From Caldilineaceae bacterium (lineage in GTDB: Bacteria > Chloroflexota > Anaerolineae > Caldilineales > Caldilineaceae), in contig JAHBVH010000058.1 in assembly GCA_019637645.1 (NCBI GenBank), positions 1-51,783 of the forward strand: a stretch of DNA of 51,783 nt. Direction: 5' to 3'. The first letter of the stretch is position 1; each line of letters begins with the position of its first letter. The notes below the pieces were generated by a model. It made no database searches, had not been told where the DNA came from, and saw only the letters and a program-made list of their open reading frames with translations. Shown here piece by piece: positions 9,228-17,700 of the stretch. The position numbers and the translations under genes are program-made.

Positions 9228-9983
9228 ATGTCACACGCGCCCATTTTCAAGCCCTACGCCTTTGGCCCCGCGGAAAAAGCCCAGCTCGATCGCGACGGCC
9301 ATTGGCTTTTGCCAGGAATTATCACCGAGGAAGCCTGTGCTAACTTGGTAGCGTCCATGAAACAGATTGAGGTGTTGGTTCAAGCCGGCGTTGATAACCC
9401 GTTGCCCAATCGGAATGCCGCAGAGTACAACAGCTACCTAGAAAGCCTCATCGGTCATCCCCAGCTATTGGCATTGGCCCACAGCGCCCTCGGGGACACG
9501 ATCCGCTTTGACCATTGCGTTACCCTCAACCGCCCCACGGGGAATCAAGGCGTGCGCTGGCATAGCCATGAATATGCCGAAGATGATCCCGCTTTGGGCT
9601 TTCTGCGGATTTTCTTCTATATCAACGGCTTTGGGCTGGATGATGCCAATTTGAAGGTTGTGCCCGGTAGCCATTTATATCGTGACCGGGCGATTACGGC
9701 CCAAACCGATGACGATCTGCGCACCGGCTGGCTAGCAGGCAAGCGCCATCCGCTGACCGGTGAGCCATTGCAGATCGAAGCGCTGGTAGCACCACCGGCA
9801 ACTGTAGCCTTGATGTGGACGCACGCAGCCCATGCGGTTAACCCGAAACAATCGACCGCGACACGCTGGTGTGTGGTCTACGCCTATCGCAACCCAGGCC
9901 GGCCCTCCGAAGCACGCTGGATTACCGAAAGCTACGAAAAGAAAACCATTCCCGGCGCGGAAGGCTTGTTAAGTCTCTACTAA
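9228..9983 (+). CDS. Phytanoyl-CoA dioxygenase (PhyH) family Fe(II)/2-oxoglutarate oxygenase
   Basis: A 251-residue protein with the layout of PhyH-type oxygenases. The N-terminal segment DRDGHWLLPGIITEEAC is characteristic of the family. Candidate iron ligands are in RWHSHEYAED near residue 113 (HxD/E-type) and the distal His in AHAVNPK near residue 205, followed by the Arg in TATRWCVVY that would hold 2-oxoglutarate. VVPGSH is the usual family strand. It should hydroxylate a small molecule in the cytoplasm; the substrate is unknown. The start has AAAGGATGG seven to eight bases upstream. The gene has its own promoter and is 93 bases from the following peptidase gene on the same strand. Confidence 0.88.
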   Translation: MSHAPIFKPYAFGPAEKAQLDRDGHWLLPGIITEEACANLVASMKQIEVLVQAGVDNPLPNRNAAEYNSYLESLIGHPQLLALAHSALGDTIRFDHCVTLNRPTGNQGVRWHSHEYAEDDPALGFLRIFFYINGFGLDDANLKVVPGSHLYRDRAITAQTDDDLRTGWLAGKRHPLTGEPLQIEALVAPPATVALMWTHAAHAVNPKQSTATRWCVVYAYRNPGRPSEARWITESYEKKTIPGAEGLLSLY

Positions 9984-9988
9984 TCTCG

Positions 9989-10013
9989 TAAGTGTCATCT
10001 AATAAGTGTCATC
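9989..10013. repeat. 11-bp direct repeat between PhyH and M24 genes
   Basis: TAAGTGTCATC occurs at 9989-9999 and 10003-10013, a 14-base period. It lies in the 93-base gap upstream of the M24 peptidase gene and could be a protein-binding site or a duplication. Confidence 0.45.
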
Positions 10014-10076
10014 CCATAGCGGTCTGTCGCCATGCAAGTATTGTACTAACCAGATTTCATCGATAAGGAGCCGCCT

Positions 10077-11339
10077 ATGTCCACCCTTGCACCCTTTCCC
10101 AAAGTTCTCCCAATGCGCCAGCGCGCCGAGGTGATCTACCAACTTCTCAAGCAGCGGTTGGCGACTGTGATGCCCGCGGCCATGCGCGCCACCGGCATCG
10201 ACTTTTGGCTCATTCTCTGCCAGGAAGACAACCTCGACCCGGTCTATACGACCTTAATTCCCATGGATACCTGGTGTCCTATTCTCCAAATCTTGGTCTT
10301 CTATGACCGGGGCGACGGAACCATCGAAGGGAGCAATATTTCCGGCACCAACACCCATGATCTCTACCAGCGCCCCTATAGCGGCCAACTGGAAACCGAA
10401 CAGTGGCCGCTCCTGCTCCAGCTGATTGCCGAACGTGATCCGCAGCGGATCGGGATCAACATCGGTGCCACCCAGTGGGCCGCGGGCGGCTTGACACACA
10501 ACCTCTATCAACAATTGATCGCGCGCCTACCGGCCCAATATCGTGAACGGTTGGTTTCGGCAGAGCCCTTAGCCATTCAGTGGTTGAGCACCCTCACGCC
10601 CGCCGACATCACGATGTATGAGCATGTCTGTGATGTGGCCCATCACGTCATTGGTGAATGTTATAGCCGTCAATCCATTATTCCCGGCCATACCAGCATT
10701 GATGATCTGCCCTGGATCTATTGGCAACGCTGTGCCGATCGCGGCTTTACCATGGCCTTTAAGCCCTATTTCCGCCTCGTGCGTCGTCCCGCGTTGCGCG
10801 CCTATTATGGCGAGCAAGATCGGGTGATCCGCCCCGGCGATCTCATTCACTGCGACGTGGGCTTTCAGTATCTGCGTTTCAATTCCGATCATCAACAATG
10901 GGCCTATATCCGTCTGCCAGGTGAAGAGACAGCCCCGGCGGAACTGAACCAACTCTTGGCCGAAGGTAATCGCCTGCAAGCGATCTACATGGCGGCGTTT
11001 GAACAGGGTCTGACGGGGAATCAACTCTTGCAGAAGATGCTTCACGCGGCGCGCCAGGCAGGCATTCCCAATCCCCGCATCTATTCCCATTCAGTCGGGC
11101 TCTTTTTACATGAACCCGGTCCCCTCATCGGGCTGCCATGGGAACAGGAAAATAACCCTGGCCGTGGCGATGTCGTTGTGGCCTACGACAGTTGTTTCAC
11201 TATGGAACTTTCTGTCCGCGCCCCGTTGCGCGCCTGGGACGATGAAGAGGTCCAACTCAGTATGGAAGAGATCGTCGTCTTTACCGAAAGTGGATGCCGC
11301 CCCTTGGCCGGACGCCAACAAGCCTTTTATTTGGTCTAA
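10077..11339 (+). CDS. M24-family metallopeptidase (Xaa-Pro aminopeptidase-like)
   Basis: A 420-residue pita-bread-fold protein. The five expected metal ligands can be placed: Asp260 in HCDVG, Asp271 in FNSDH, His338 in SHSVG, Glu377 in FTMEL and Glu397 (or 398) in SMEEI, so a dinuclear metal site looks intact. The N-terminal half resembles the creatinase/prolidase N-domain, suggesting an Xaa-Pro peptidase or a related C-N hydrolase. No signal peptide is visible, so it is probably cytoplasmic. A GGAG ribosome-binding site precedes the ATG at 10077 (aaGGAGccgcct). Substrate cannot be set from sequence. About 280 bases without a recognised gene separate it from the caspase cluster. Confidence 0.88.
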   Translation: MSTLAPFPKVLPMRQRAEVIYQLLKQRLATVMPAAMRATGIDFWLILCQEDNLDPVYTTLIPMDTWCPILQILVFYDRGDGTIEGSNISGTNTHDLYQRPYSGQLETEQWPLLLQLIAERDPQRIGINIGATQWAAGGLTHNLYQQLIARLPAQYRERLVSAEPLAIQWLSTLTPADITMYEHVCDVAHHVIGECYSRQSIIPGHTSIDDLPWIYWQRCADRGFTMAFKPYFRLVRRPALRAYYGEQDRVIRPGDLIHCDVGFQYLRFNSDHQQWAYIRLPGEETAPAELNQLLAEGNRLQAIYMAAFEQGLTGNQLLQKMLHAARQAGIPNPRIYSHSVGLFLHEPGPLIGLPWEQENNPGRGDVVVAYDSCFTMELSVRAPLRAWDDEEVQLSMEEIVVFTESGCRPLAGRQQAFYLV

Positions 11340-11620
11340 GAAACTGTGGGAAAGGGCTGCCCAGCAAAGAAACCCAGAAGGAATCCGGTAGAACGCGATC
11401 AGGCGCGGGCTGCTATCTTGATCAATACCGCCTAAAAACACTGAAACAACGCTTTGTCAACGCTGGTCGTGCTATGCTGGCTATACCACAAAGTGCAATA
11501 AAATTCGCAGCCTTTTGCCATATATGACTCCAAGATTTTCGCGATCTCTATTCATTGGCTTTATGGGCGCTGTCCTGACGGCGGATAAACTCGACCAAGA
11601 GCGCTATCGAGAGACCCCTT

Positions 11621-13705
11621 ATGACCTCAACCACTGATACTCGTCACGTCCGCCTGATTGAGCCAAGCAAGATCAGTAAGCTTATCACGCACTACTATGA
11701 TCAAAGTTGGGGGTTGGTCATCGGTATTAACGACTATGGTGGAGAACATGCCACGCTGGCCAATGCGCGCAATGATGCCGTCGCCTTTGCCGAACTGCTA
11801 CGCACGGCCTACAAGTTTGAACAGGTCTATACGCTCTATGACCAAGCGGCGACTTATGCCACCATCATGGCGTGGCTACGCGACAAACTGCCCGCCCAAA
11901 TCGGCAAGAATGACCGCTTGGTGATCTTCTTTGCCGGTCATGGGACGACGCGTGAGAGCCGCCGCGGCCACAAACATGGTTATTTGGTGCCGCATGACGC
12001 GCAAGGAGGCAGTTATGCCGACTACATTGATATGGCCGAACTGCTCAATGCTTGTGGCTGGATTCCTGCCAAGCATATCCTCTTGATCCTGGATTGCTGT
12101 TTTAGTGGGGTAGCAGCCATTACGGTTCGCTCGACGCCCGCGACGAACCAACAGGTCATGACCGATGCCTACTTGCAAGAAATTACCCGCCGCCCGGCTT
12201 GGCAAGTGCTTACCGCTGGTGCTTCTGATGAGCTCGCCGCCGATAGCGGTAGTCGGCCAGGCCATTCGGCCTTCACCAGCGCCCTCCTAGCTGGCCTCGA
12301 AGGGCAGGCTGATCAGAATAGTGACGGGATCATCACAGCATCAGAATTGGCTGGTTTTGTTAAACCCGAAGTCAGCCGCCAAAGCATGGGTGGACGATTG
12401 CGCGGGCAGACCCCCTTCTTCAACTACTTGGCCGGTAGCGGCCAAGGTGATTTTGTCTTTATCCGCCATGATACCCCAGTCAAGATTCAGCCTCAGGCCG
12501 GGGTGAGTACCATACTCACACCAGCGCGTCTATCACCGACCGTCATTGCCCTGGGGCTTGTCTTGCTAGTCGCCATCGGGGTACTAAGCTGGGTCTTGAA
12601 GAACGCTTGGGAGTACAATGATGTAATCGATCAGCACCTTGCCAATTATGAAGCGACCACAGCAGCCAATGCTGAGGCAATTGCAACGAATGATGCGAAA
12701 ACTCTGGCGGCTGCTACCGGAGCACCGCCGCTGACGCAAACGGCGATTGCCGCACAACAGACAGCAAACGCGATGGAGGTGGCCACGCGTGTTGCGGCCA
12801 CGAGCGCCGCCATTGCGGCTGGCACCCCGATCCCAACCGAAATGGCGCTGTCGCTCGTTACCCCACAACCGACGGCGACAACGCCAGCGCAACGCCAAGC
12901 AACGGCTACATCGCCCCCTAAGACTTTACCAGTACCGACAGCGACGACACCAGCGCAGGCCACTACACCCTCCTGCGCGCCCGTCTCGAATCCACCTTTG
13001 CAGGTGGGCGACCAAGGCAAAATTTGCTTAGCCAAGAGCGCAGATCTTGGGTTACGTGATGACCCAAGCAGCAGTAGATCCAGCATTCGGCTCAAAAATG
13101 GTACTCAGTTTACCGTAACTGGGCCAGCCCGATGTGCCTACTATAGCTATGCTAACCAATACTATTTCTGGTGGCCTGTCGAGACCATCACAGGCCGGAA
13201 GGGCTGGCTAGTTGACGCCAGTGACGGAGATGATCCGGTTTATCTTTGCCGTATTGGTGGGGATGTACCGACGGACGTATCCACACCAACGACCATAGAT
13301 GCCGATGAGACGACAGAGCGAACTTCGGCTGAAGTAGTGCAGGCGCTCACGCACTACTGGTCGCTCTGGGGTAGTACAAGAGGTTGTCTGGCAGCATGGG
13401 GGCTTTTGTCAGATCTTTTTGAACACAATCCGAAGGACTTGTCGCCTGAGGAGTATCTTACCAATTGTGAGAAAACCCAAGCAAGAGTTGCACAGGTATA
13501 TGATTTGGATTTAACGACCACTAGCGTAATCGAGATGCGCGGCTCCTGTGCACTGGTTCGGGTCCAGCTTAGCTACGACGGTAGCTTGACCAACATCACC
13601 TTTGGCCTGCTGCAATCTCAACCCAATTCAGGTGTTTGGCAGATCTATAGTTCGCATCGCGATCATCAGAAAGCCCAAGCAAGGGCAGACGAAGTTTGCC
13701 CATAA
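11621..13705 (+). CDS. Membrane-anchored caspase-fold (C14) protein with SH3-like sensor
   Basis: A 694-residue orthocaspase-like protein. The caspase domain spans about residues 28-260, with the catalytic dyad His107 (FFAGHG) and Cys160 (LDCCFSG). A single transmembrane helix lies at about 304-328 (TVIALGLVLLVAIGVLSWVL). An Ala/Thr-rich, then Pro/Thr-rich stalk follows (about 350-455). A bacterial SH3-like domain with paired cysteines spans about 468-535 (LGLRDDPSS, GWLVDAS), and a C-terminal NTF2-like region runs from about 560 (VVQALTHYWSLW). With no signal peptide, the caspase should face the cytoplasm and the SH3-like domain the outside, making it a candidate one-pass receptor. It is the first of three caspase genes on this strand. 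The ATG at 11621 has only a weak GAGAG upstream. Confidence 0.9.
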   Translation: MTSTTDTRHVRLIEPSKISKLITHYYDQSWGLVIGINDYGGEHATLANARNDAVAFAELLRTAYKFEQVYTLYDQAATYATIMAWLRDKLPAQIGKNDRLVIFFAGHGTTRESRRGHKHGYLVPHDAQGGSYADYIDMAELLNACGWIPAKHILLILDCCFSGVAAITVRSTPATNQQVMTDAYLQEITRRPAWQVLTAGASDELAADSGSRPGHSAFTSALLAGLEGQADQNSDGIITASELAGFVKPEVSRQSMGGRLRGQTPFFNYLAGSGQGDFVFIRHDTPVKIQPQAGVSTILTPARLSPTVIALGLVLLVAIGVLSWVLKNAWEYNDVIDQHLANYEATTAANAEAIATNDAKTLAAATGAPPLTQTAIAAQQTANAMEVATRVAATSAAIAAGTPIPTEMALSLVTPQPTATTPAQRQATATSPPKTLPVPTATTPAQATTPSCAPVSNPPLQVGDQGKICLAKSADLGLRDDPSSSRSSIRLKNGTQFTVTGPARCAYYSYANQYYFWWPVETITGRKGWLVDASDGDDPVYLCRIGGDVPTDVSTPTTIDADETTERTSAEVVQALTHYWSLWGSTRGCLAAWGLLSDLFEHNPKDLSPEEYLTNCEKTQARVAQVYDLDLTTTSVIEMRGSCALVRVQLSYDGSLTNITFGLLQSQPNSGVWQIYSSHRDHQKAQARADEVCP

Positions 13706-13861
13706 AAGGCACCCTGAACATTGCCCAAAAATGGTGAGTAATTGCGTTTATCCGATTAGCAGTTGGTGACGAAAAGGCGACTGGGGTGCGCAGCGGCAGC
13801 GGGAGGAACACCCCAATGAGGATCCACCACGCGGCCCGTTGAGACAACAAAGGAGCAAACG

Positions 13862-14650
13862 ATGCGGATCGGTACCTGGGCAACCCGTTTTAACGTCAAG
13901 GTCATTCGTTGTGAAGAGCGTCCTGACCAGCCAGCAGGTGAAGTCATCTATCGGCTTAAGGATCTCTTCACCACCCGCGATGGCTCGTGGGAGCCTTCCG
14001 CCCAACCGGGGTCCGTGGAAGCGTGGGCGCGCGATAGTTATCTGCTACCGCCCCACCATCCCGAATATTTTGATGATGCTGGCGGCGATCATAATCTCTT
14101 TGTCCGGGTGTTGGATGAACAGGGTAAACCACTCCGAACCGCCGATTTGGTGATCGGCTGGTCCGACGGGGTGCATCTGCTAGGGGAAGCCAATTTTGCC
14201 CAGTTCATCAAAATGACGATTACCCCCAAAGCGCGCTCGGGCTGGGGCAATCAACCGATCTGGAATTCCTTCAACCCCGAGCAGGGGGAGACCGGTGCTT
14301 GGGCCTTCTGCCCGCGTGGCGCGGCAGATGTAGTGGTGGGGGGCGGCCTGCCGCACAATCAACATATCTCCTGGTTTGCCGTCTGGCAGGCCGAACGCCG
14401 TAGCCCGGTGGTGGAACCCGTCCGGCCCGAGCCAGCCAACGTTACCATGCTGCGCACTGCCCTCTGGCAAGCGCGGGGCATACCGTTGGACAACGCATCA
14501 ACCCTCGTGGCCCATGCTCGGCAACAACAGTTGGGTGCGCCCTTGACAAGCGAACTCGATGTCGATGGCTATCGCGTCCAAGGCTTTGCCGGTGGTATTG
14601 TCTTTGCACCCATTGGCGCATTGGATCAGGTGAGCCATATCAGCTGGTGA
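13862..14650 (+). CDS. Protein of unknown function between caspase genes
   Basis: A 262-residue protein that I cannot assign. It starts at an ATG with AAAGGAG eight bases upstream. The N-terminal 180 residues look like a beta-rich domain (LFVRVLDEQGKPLRTADLVI; WGNQPIWNSF). The C-terminal 70 residues (WQARGIPLDNAST, QQLGAPLTSE, GYRVQGFAGGIVF) resemble a module I recall at the end of Chloroflexota cell-wall or lysozyme-like proteins; this is memory, not a search. No signal peptide or membrane helix is seen, so it is probably cytoplasmic or needs a partner. It sits 156 bases after the first caspase gene and 119 bases before the second, so it may be a substrate or regulator of them. Confidence 0.75.
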   Translation: MRIGTWATRFNVKVIRCEERPDQPAGEVIYRLKDLFTTRDGSWEPSAQPGSVEAWARDSYLLPPHHPEYFDDAGGDHNLFVRVLDEQGKPLRTADLVIGWSDGVHLLGEANFAQFIKMTITPKARSGWGNQPIWNSFNPEQGETGAWAFCPRGAADVVVGGGLPHNQHISWFAVWQAERRSPVVEPVRPEPANVTMLRTALWQARGIPLDNASTLVAHARQQQLGAPLTSELDVDGYRVQGFAGGIVFAPIGALDQVSHISW

Positions 14651-14667
14651 AGGAATCGCCCTGAACC

Positions 14668-14687
14668 AGCAAGATTGGCATCTTGCT
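14668..14687. terminator. Perfect 8-bp hairpin after the unknown gene
   Basis: AGCAAGAT (14668-14675), loop TGGC, ATCTTGCT (14680-14687), 18 bases after the stop codon of the preceding gene. No T-tract follows on the plus strand, so it may slow rather than end transcription, or stabilise an mRNA end. Confidence 0.5.
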
Positions 14688-14695
14688 AGCCCCAC

Positions 14696-14725
14696 TTGCC
14701 CCTAGTTGCCCTTAGTTGCCCTTAG
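14696..14725. repeat. Three 10-bp tandem repeats upstream of the caspase-STAND gene
   Basis: TTGCCCCTAG, TTGCCCTTAG and TTGCCCTTAG run head to tail (14696-14725) and are followed by TTGAAC. A possible -10 element CATAAT sits at 14731-14736. The 10-bp period equals about one helical turn, so the copies would face one side of the DNA, as operators do. The gene starts at 14770. Confidence 0.6.
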
Positions 14726-14769
14726 TTGAACATAATGCTAGCCGCCCCATGCTTGGGCGATAGGTAACC

Positions 14770-17700
14770 ATGACGCATACCACCCGCTCCTTTCGCCTCG
14801 CCGACCCGCGATCACCCACGGCGGCTGAATTTCAGCAGAGCTTGGCCGTTGTCATCGGCATTAATGCCTATCAGCAAGGGATTCCCCCCTTGCGCACGGC
14901 CCGTGCCGACGCGGAACAACTGGCGCATTTGCTGGCAACCCAGCACGGCTACCAAGTCGAGCTACTCGTCGATCAGGTCACTGTTCCACAGTTGTTACAG
15001 CTCTTGCAGCACGCCCTACCCCAGCGGGTAGGGCCGCAGGATCGCCTGCTCGTCTATTTCGCCGGGCATGGCATTGCCCTGCCCGGGGAGGATGGCCCCG
15101 CGGGCTATCTGCTGCTACAGGATGCAGACGCGGCGGATCGGACGAGCTTTTTGCCCATGCAGCAACTCCACGATGCCGTGGCCCAATTGCCCTGTCGCCA
15201 CTGTCTGGTGATCCTGGATTGTTGTTTCGCCGGGGCCTTTCGCTGGTCAACCACCCGCTCCCTCTCTTTCCCGCATAGCATTCTCTATCGCGAACGCTAT
15301 GCGCGTTTCCTACGCAGCCCCGCTTGGCAAGTACTCACCTCGGCGGCCTACGACCAGGAGGCGCTCGATAGCTACTTGGGCCAGGGTTGGGGCGCGCGCG
15401 ACGCAATGGCGGTCGAAACAGACGCCGGCATCCATTCCCCCTTTGCCCTGGCTCTCTTTGCTGCCCTCACTGGTGCTGGCGATACCAACCAAGACGGCGT
15501 GCTCATCGCCACGGAACTTTACCTCTATCTGCGTGATCAGGTAGAAGTGCGCGCTGCCCAAGTGGCCAAACACCTACAGACGCCGGGCTTGTGGCCCCTC
15601 CAGAAGCACGACAAGGGCGAATTTATCTTTCTGCTTGGTGAACCCGATCTGCCCCCTGCGCCGCCCCTGACCACCGCCAATAATCCCTATCGCGGCCTCC
15701 AATCCTACGATGAACAGCATGCTGATCTCTTCTTTGGGCGGCAACTACTGGTGGCCCAATTAGCGGCGCTTGTCGAAAACCAAGTGCTGACCGTGGTGCT
15801 AGGTGCATCGGGGACAGGCAAATCGAGCTTGGTCAAAGCAGGGCTACTGCCCCATTTGCGCCGAGCCACAGACACCAGCCCAGGGTGGCATATCCTGCCT
15901 GTGTTGCGGCCCACCGAAGCACCCCTGCAAGTCTTTCAAGAGCTGGTTGACCGGCTCCAACAGACACCGAGCCCAGCGCTCTTGGTCATCGACCAATTTG
16001 AAGAGCTGATCACGCTCTGCCACCATGCCGCCGAACGCACGGCCTTTCTGGAGCTACTGGCTGAATTGCTGACGGTCCAGGGGGGCGGGTTGCATCTGGT
16101 CCTCACGTTGCGGACCGACTTTGAGCCGCCGTTGGCGCAGGGCGCGTTGGCAGCCTGGTGGTCAGCGGGGCGCTTTGTCGTGCCACCCATGAATCAGCGC
16201 GAATTGCGCGCCTGCATCGATGGGCCAGCCAATGCCCGCGTCCTCTTTTTTGACCCGCCAACCTTGGTGGATCACCTGATTGACGAGGTGATCCAGACCC
16301 CCGGTGCGCTGCCCCTGCTCTCCTTTACGCTAGAACAGCTCTATCTTCGCTATTTGGAGCGGCAGAGCCTTGCCCAGCAACAAGGCGAGACCATCGAGCG
16401 CGCCTTAACCGAAGCGGACTATCAGGCGTTGGGCGGGGTGATCGGCTCGTTGCGCACCCGCGCCGAGGAGGAATATGCCGCCCTGCCCGATGATGCCCAT
16501 CGCGCCACCATGGCGCGCCTGATGGTGCGGATGATCGCGGCGGAGGGGAGTGAAGTGGCGCGACGCCGTGTGCTGCTGACCGAATTAGACTATCCGAGCG
16601 CCGCGGAGAATCAGCGAGTCCAACGGGTGATCGAGCGCTTGGTGGCCGCGCGCCTCTTGGTGAGTGACAGCGCCGATGTCAATGCCGATGGCGTCGCCGA
16701 TGCCCATGTCGAGCCAGCCCATGATGCGCTAGTGCGCGCCTGGGATCGGCTGTTGCGCTGGAAACAGGACTTTGCCGAATTTCTGCCTTTGCAACGGTCC
16801 CTCACCGCGGCGGCAGATGAGTGGACGCAGGCTGGCGCGCCGCCCCGCTCCGGGCTGCTCTGGAATAATAACCCACGTCTACCCCAGCTACAGGCAATCT
16901 TGCATCCCAGCGCCACCGGGGAGCCGTCTGTCAGCCGGTTGCCCACGATCCGCCATGCACTTTGGCCCTCGACCAAGATCACGGACCAACCCACTTGGCT
17001 TAACCGGCAGGAAACCCTCTTTGTCCAGCAGAGCGTGGCGCGGCGGGCGGCGCTACTGAAACGAATTGTAGCGATCACCATGGGGGTGATCCTCGTCCTT
17101 ACCGGTCTTACCCTCTTTGCTTTTGACCGGCAGCGGGTGGCGACCAATAACGCCAATGAACTAGCTGCCGAAGTGGTTGTGCGCGCAACGGCCCAAGCCA
17201 TCGCGGTGGCCCAACGCGATCTAGCGCGCTCGCGCGAACTTGCCGTGGTCGCGCAAGACCGCATAGCGGACGATCCCGAACAGGCCCTTTTGATTGCCCT
17301 TGCCGCGAACGAAATTACCCGCACGCTGCAATCCGAAGCAGCCTTGCGGGCGGCGCTACAAGCCTCGCCGCTCCGTGGTCGTTTTGCCCCGGCGGGCAAA
17401 ACCATCCAGGCGATGGCCCTCGCGCCCACCGGCGATCAACTCTTGATCACGGGCATGGCCGATGAGGGGCTGTTTGCGCAACTATTGGCTTTTCCGGCCT
17501 TAACGCCAACGCGCGCCCTTAAGCCTGGCGAGGGGTATAGTGCTTATACCAACGGCTTTTCCCCCAAAGGGCGTTATGCTTGGGCGATCTATGATGACAC
17601 CACCCTCCAGATCTGGGATAGCCAGCGCGGAACGCTCGTCTTAACGGCGCCAGCCGCGGTGGTGGGTTGGTTTCCTGATGAACAACGCATTGTTACGGCC

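Noticed and set aside
16611..17429. A 272-codon minus-strand frame inside the caspase-STAND gene.
   Set aside because: Ser/Arg/Ala-rich low-complexity translation, antisense to conserved STAND and TM parts; a shadow of the real gene.
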